Source: JBBQNY01 sp038330365 | Lineage (GTDB): Bacteria; Pseudomonadota; Gammaproteobacteria; Xanthomonadales; Ahniellaceae | Length of the DNA stretch: 15,065 bases | Assembly: GCA_038330365.1 (NCBI GenBank) | Contig: JBBQNY010000065.1 | Location: forward strand, 1-15,065 | Direction: 5' to 3' | Shown here: one piece after another, positions 13,527-15,065 of the stretch | How positions within the stretch are numbered: position 1 is the stretch's first letter | Layout of the letters: every line of letters begins with the position of its first letter | Notes under the pieces: model-generated | The model's database searches: none | Seen by the model: the letters and a program-made list of their open reading frames with translations, nothing else | What the model was told of the DNA's origin: nothing | Translations under genes and position numbers: made by a program

Positions 13527-15065
13527 TCAGTGGGTGGTTGCGAAGAGGAGATCTGACGGCTCGGGGTCGTGTGTATCGCCAGGATCGATGGCGGCAGACG
13601 CACGGCTGCGGATCGCGATGGCGAGCCGATCGAGCAGGCCGATGTTGTCGCGCAGGCGCAGACGCACGCCCACGTCATCCAGGGAATCGTGCAAGCCGCG
13701 GTTGAGCTCGTGAAACCAGGCCAGCTTGCCCTGATCCAGCATCACGGCGGGATTGTCCGCGTCCCCGGACTCGTGCCACTCGCGGAACAGGGCCTGCATG
13801 GCGATGTTCATGCGCTCGGCGTGCGCAAACGATTCGCGCAGTTCGGACATGAGGGCAAGGTCCGTGAGTCGATGCTGGAACACAAGCTGGCAGAGCACGC
13901 CCCAGTAGTAGGCGTAATCCCACATCACCTTGACCGGCAGGACCTTCGCGTTGCCGAACAGGGGGTACTGGTCCTGGTAGAGCGCCAGGGTATTTCGGTA
14001 GAACGAGAAATAAAGCTGCTCATAAATTCGGGCGAAGGGCGCGAACGGCTCACCCGCACTGTCGCGCGCGATCATCTCGACGACATACGTATTGGCGATG
14101 GCGATGAAGTCGGTCCCGGGTGAATAGAAGGGATCCAGGAACAATCCGGCCTCGCCCGTCAGTGCCCAGCGATCGGCCGAGAATACCTGCCGGCAGCCGT
14201 AGGAATAGTCGCGGAAAAATGCGAAATCCATGAGCTTGGCGCGCGTTGCAGAGACGTGTTCTGCGACCAGCGGCTGATTCCGTTGCAGCCAGTCCAGCGC
14301 GCGCTCGAAGGTATTCATGGTCTCCAGCGGATGCATCGCCGCATCCGCGACGATGCCGACCGAGTGGGCACCGGACGAGAGCGGAATCAGCCAAACCCAG
14401 TAACCCGGTCCCACCAGATGGTTGGTCGAACGCCAGCGTTCGGGGGGTCGGCACGCTGCACGCCACTCGGCATTCGCGCACCACTCGTCGATGGCGAGAC
14501 GCTCATCGATCCGGAACCAGACGGCGTTCGCGCAGTGCGCATTGGCTTCGGCGAGATCCAGACGTCGCTTGATGATTCCAGCGCGGCCGGATGCGTCGAC
14601 CAGCCAGCGCGCCGCGATTTTGCGAGTGACGCCCTCGTGCTCGAATTCCACACAATGCAGGCCGGGTTCGTTTCCGCTCGTGACCGCTGCCGCGAGCACG
14701 AAGTCCCGCACGCGCGCGCCGTGCAGGAATTCGATGCCACGCCGTCCGCACTCGTCCGCCAGATGGTTCTCCAGGATGCCTCGATCGATCTGCCAGCTCG
14801 ACGTGGGCAGCACATCCCTCACACCGAGTTCCGTGACCTCATCGAGTTCGCGCCGACCGTGGCTGAAAAAGAAACGGAAACCGAACTTTGGAATCTGCGC
14901 CGATCGCAGATGCTCGCGCAGTCCGAGCGTTTCCTCAAGGTAATGGGCTCCGATCTCGACCGTGGATTCGCCGATCTTGAATGCGGCGACCGGCACCGGA
15001 TGCGATCGGCGTTCCAGCACGACGATCCGCAGCGCCGGCAATGCGGCGCGCAGTTGCAGCGCGAG
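13527..15065 (-). CDS. Flavin-dependent halogenase of the aryl polyene pathway (5' end outside window)
   Basis: 512 codons are visible; the N-terminal start and GxGxxG flavin motif lie beyond the right edge, as the frame is open there (LALQLRAALPALRIVVLE). Visible motifs (numbered from the edge): AAFKIGEST at 27-35, a flavin contact; PKFGFRFFF with Lys60, the likely catalytic lysine that forms the halogenating species; DASGRAG at about 157; and WVWLIP at 223-228, matching the WxWxIP motif that marks flavin-dependent halogenases against monooxygenases. GEAGLFLDPFYSPGTDFIA (304-322) is a pattern I associate with halogenase-like proteins of xanthomonadin and flexirubin loci. Xanthomonadins are brominated, so ring halogenation of the aryl head is the likely job; chlorination or bromination cannot be told apart here. 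It converges on the operon and must have its own promoter to the right. Confidence 0.85.
   Translation of the reverse strand, partial: LALQLRAALPALRIVVLERRSHPVPVAAFKIGESTVEIGAHYLEETLGLREHLRSAQIPKFGFRFFFSHGRRELDEVTELGVRDVLPTSSWQIDRGILENHLADECGRRGIEFLHGARVRDFVLAAAVTSGNEPGLHCVEFEHEGVTRKIAARWLVDASGRAGIIKRRLDLAEANAHCANAVWFRIDERLAIDEWCANAEWRAACRPPERWRSTNHLVGPGYWVWLIPLSSGAHSVGIVADAAMHPLETMNTFERALDWLQRNQPLVAEHVSATRAKLMDFAFFRDYSYGCRQVFSADRWALTGEAGLFLDPFYSPGTDFIAIANTYVVEMIARDSAGEPFAPFARIYEQLYFSFYRNTLALYQDQYPLFGNAKVLPVKVMWDYAYYWGVLCQLVFQHRLTDLALMSELRESFAHAERMNIAMQALFREWHESGDADNPAVMLDQGKLAWFHELNRGLHDSLDDVGVRLRLRDNIGLLDRLAIAIRSRASAAIDPGDTHDPEPSDLLFATTH

Overview
The window is GC-rich, densely coding DNA that most resembles a gammaproteobacterium of the Lysobacterales/Xanthomonadales. 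Three things point there: an XanB2-type chorismatase beside an aryl-polyene gene run, as in the Xanthomonas xanthomonadin (pig) region; REP sequences that start with GTAG and end in GCTCCTACA; and a lipoprotein whose C-terminal domains are of a kind I associate with secreted proteins of this order. The assignment is inference. No rRNA, tRNA, CRISPR array or transposase gene was seen.

Layout. 1-108 is the end of parE (+). 109-448 is a convergent spacer holding two REPINs in a tandem duplication of about 140 bp. 449-979 (-) is a DUF3465 lipoprotein and 1021-4410 (-) a 1129-residue lipoprotein with BNR/Asp-box repeats. 4411-5087 has no gene but carries three copies of a short inverted repeat. 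5088-6092 (-) is the chorismatase. A 96-bp divergent spacer follows.

From 6189 to 12750 one tightly packed plus-strand operon encodes: acyl carrier protein, COG4648-type membrane protein, ApeI-type dehydratase, lysophospholipid-acyltransferase-like protein, LolA-like periplasmic protein, MMPL/RND exporter, ApeP-type dehydratase and FabG-type ketoreductase. Every junction but one is an overlap. The exception, before fabG, contains a 46-codon ORF that would bridge the gap. 12751-13526 is a 34-bp tandem array interrupted by three REPINs. 13527-15065 (-) is a flavin-dependent halogenase whose 5' end lies outside the window.

Functionally this reads as much of a xanthomonadin-like, probably halogenated, aryl polyene pathway. 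The chorismatase would supply hydroxybenzoate for the aryl head. The ACP, ketoreductase and two dehydratases would build the polyene. The acyltransferase would attach it to a lipid, and the LolA-like and MMPL proteins would move it to the outer membrane. The halogenase would modify the aryl ring. No ketosynthase, aryl-ACP ligase, thioesterase or glycosyltransferase gene is in the window, so the rest must lie beyond it, most likely to the right past the halogenase, or elsewhere. The pathway is known in type. The least explained structures are the composite 34-bp/REPIN array, the 146-nt overlap of acyltransferase and lolA-like genes, and the coupled small ORF.
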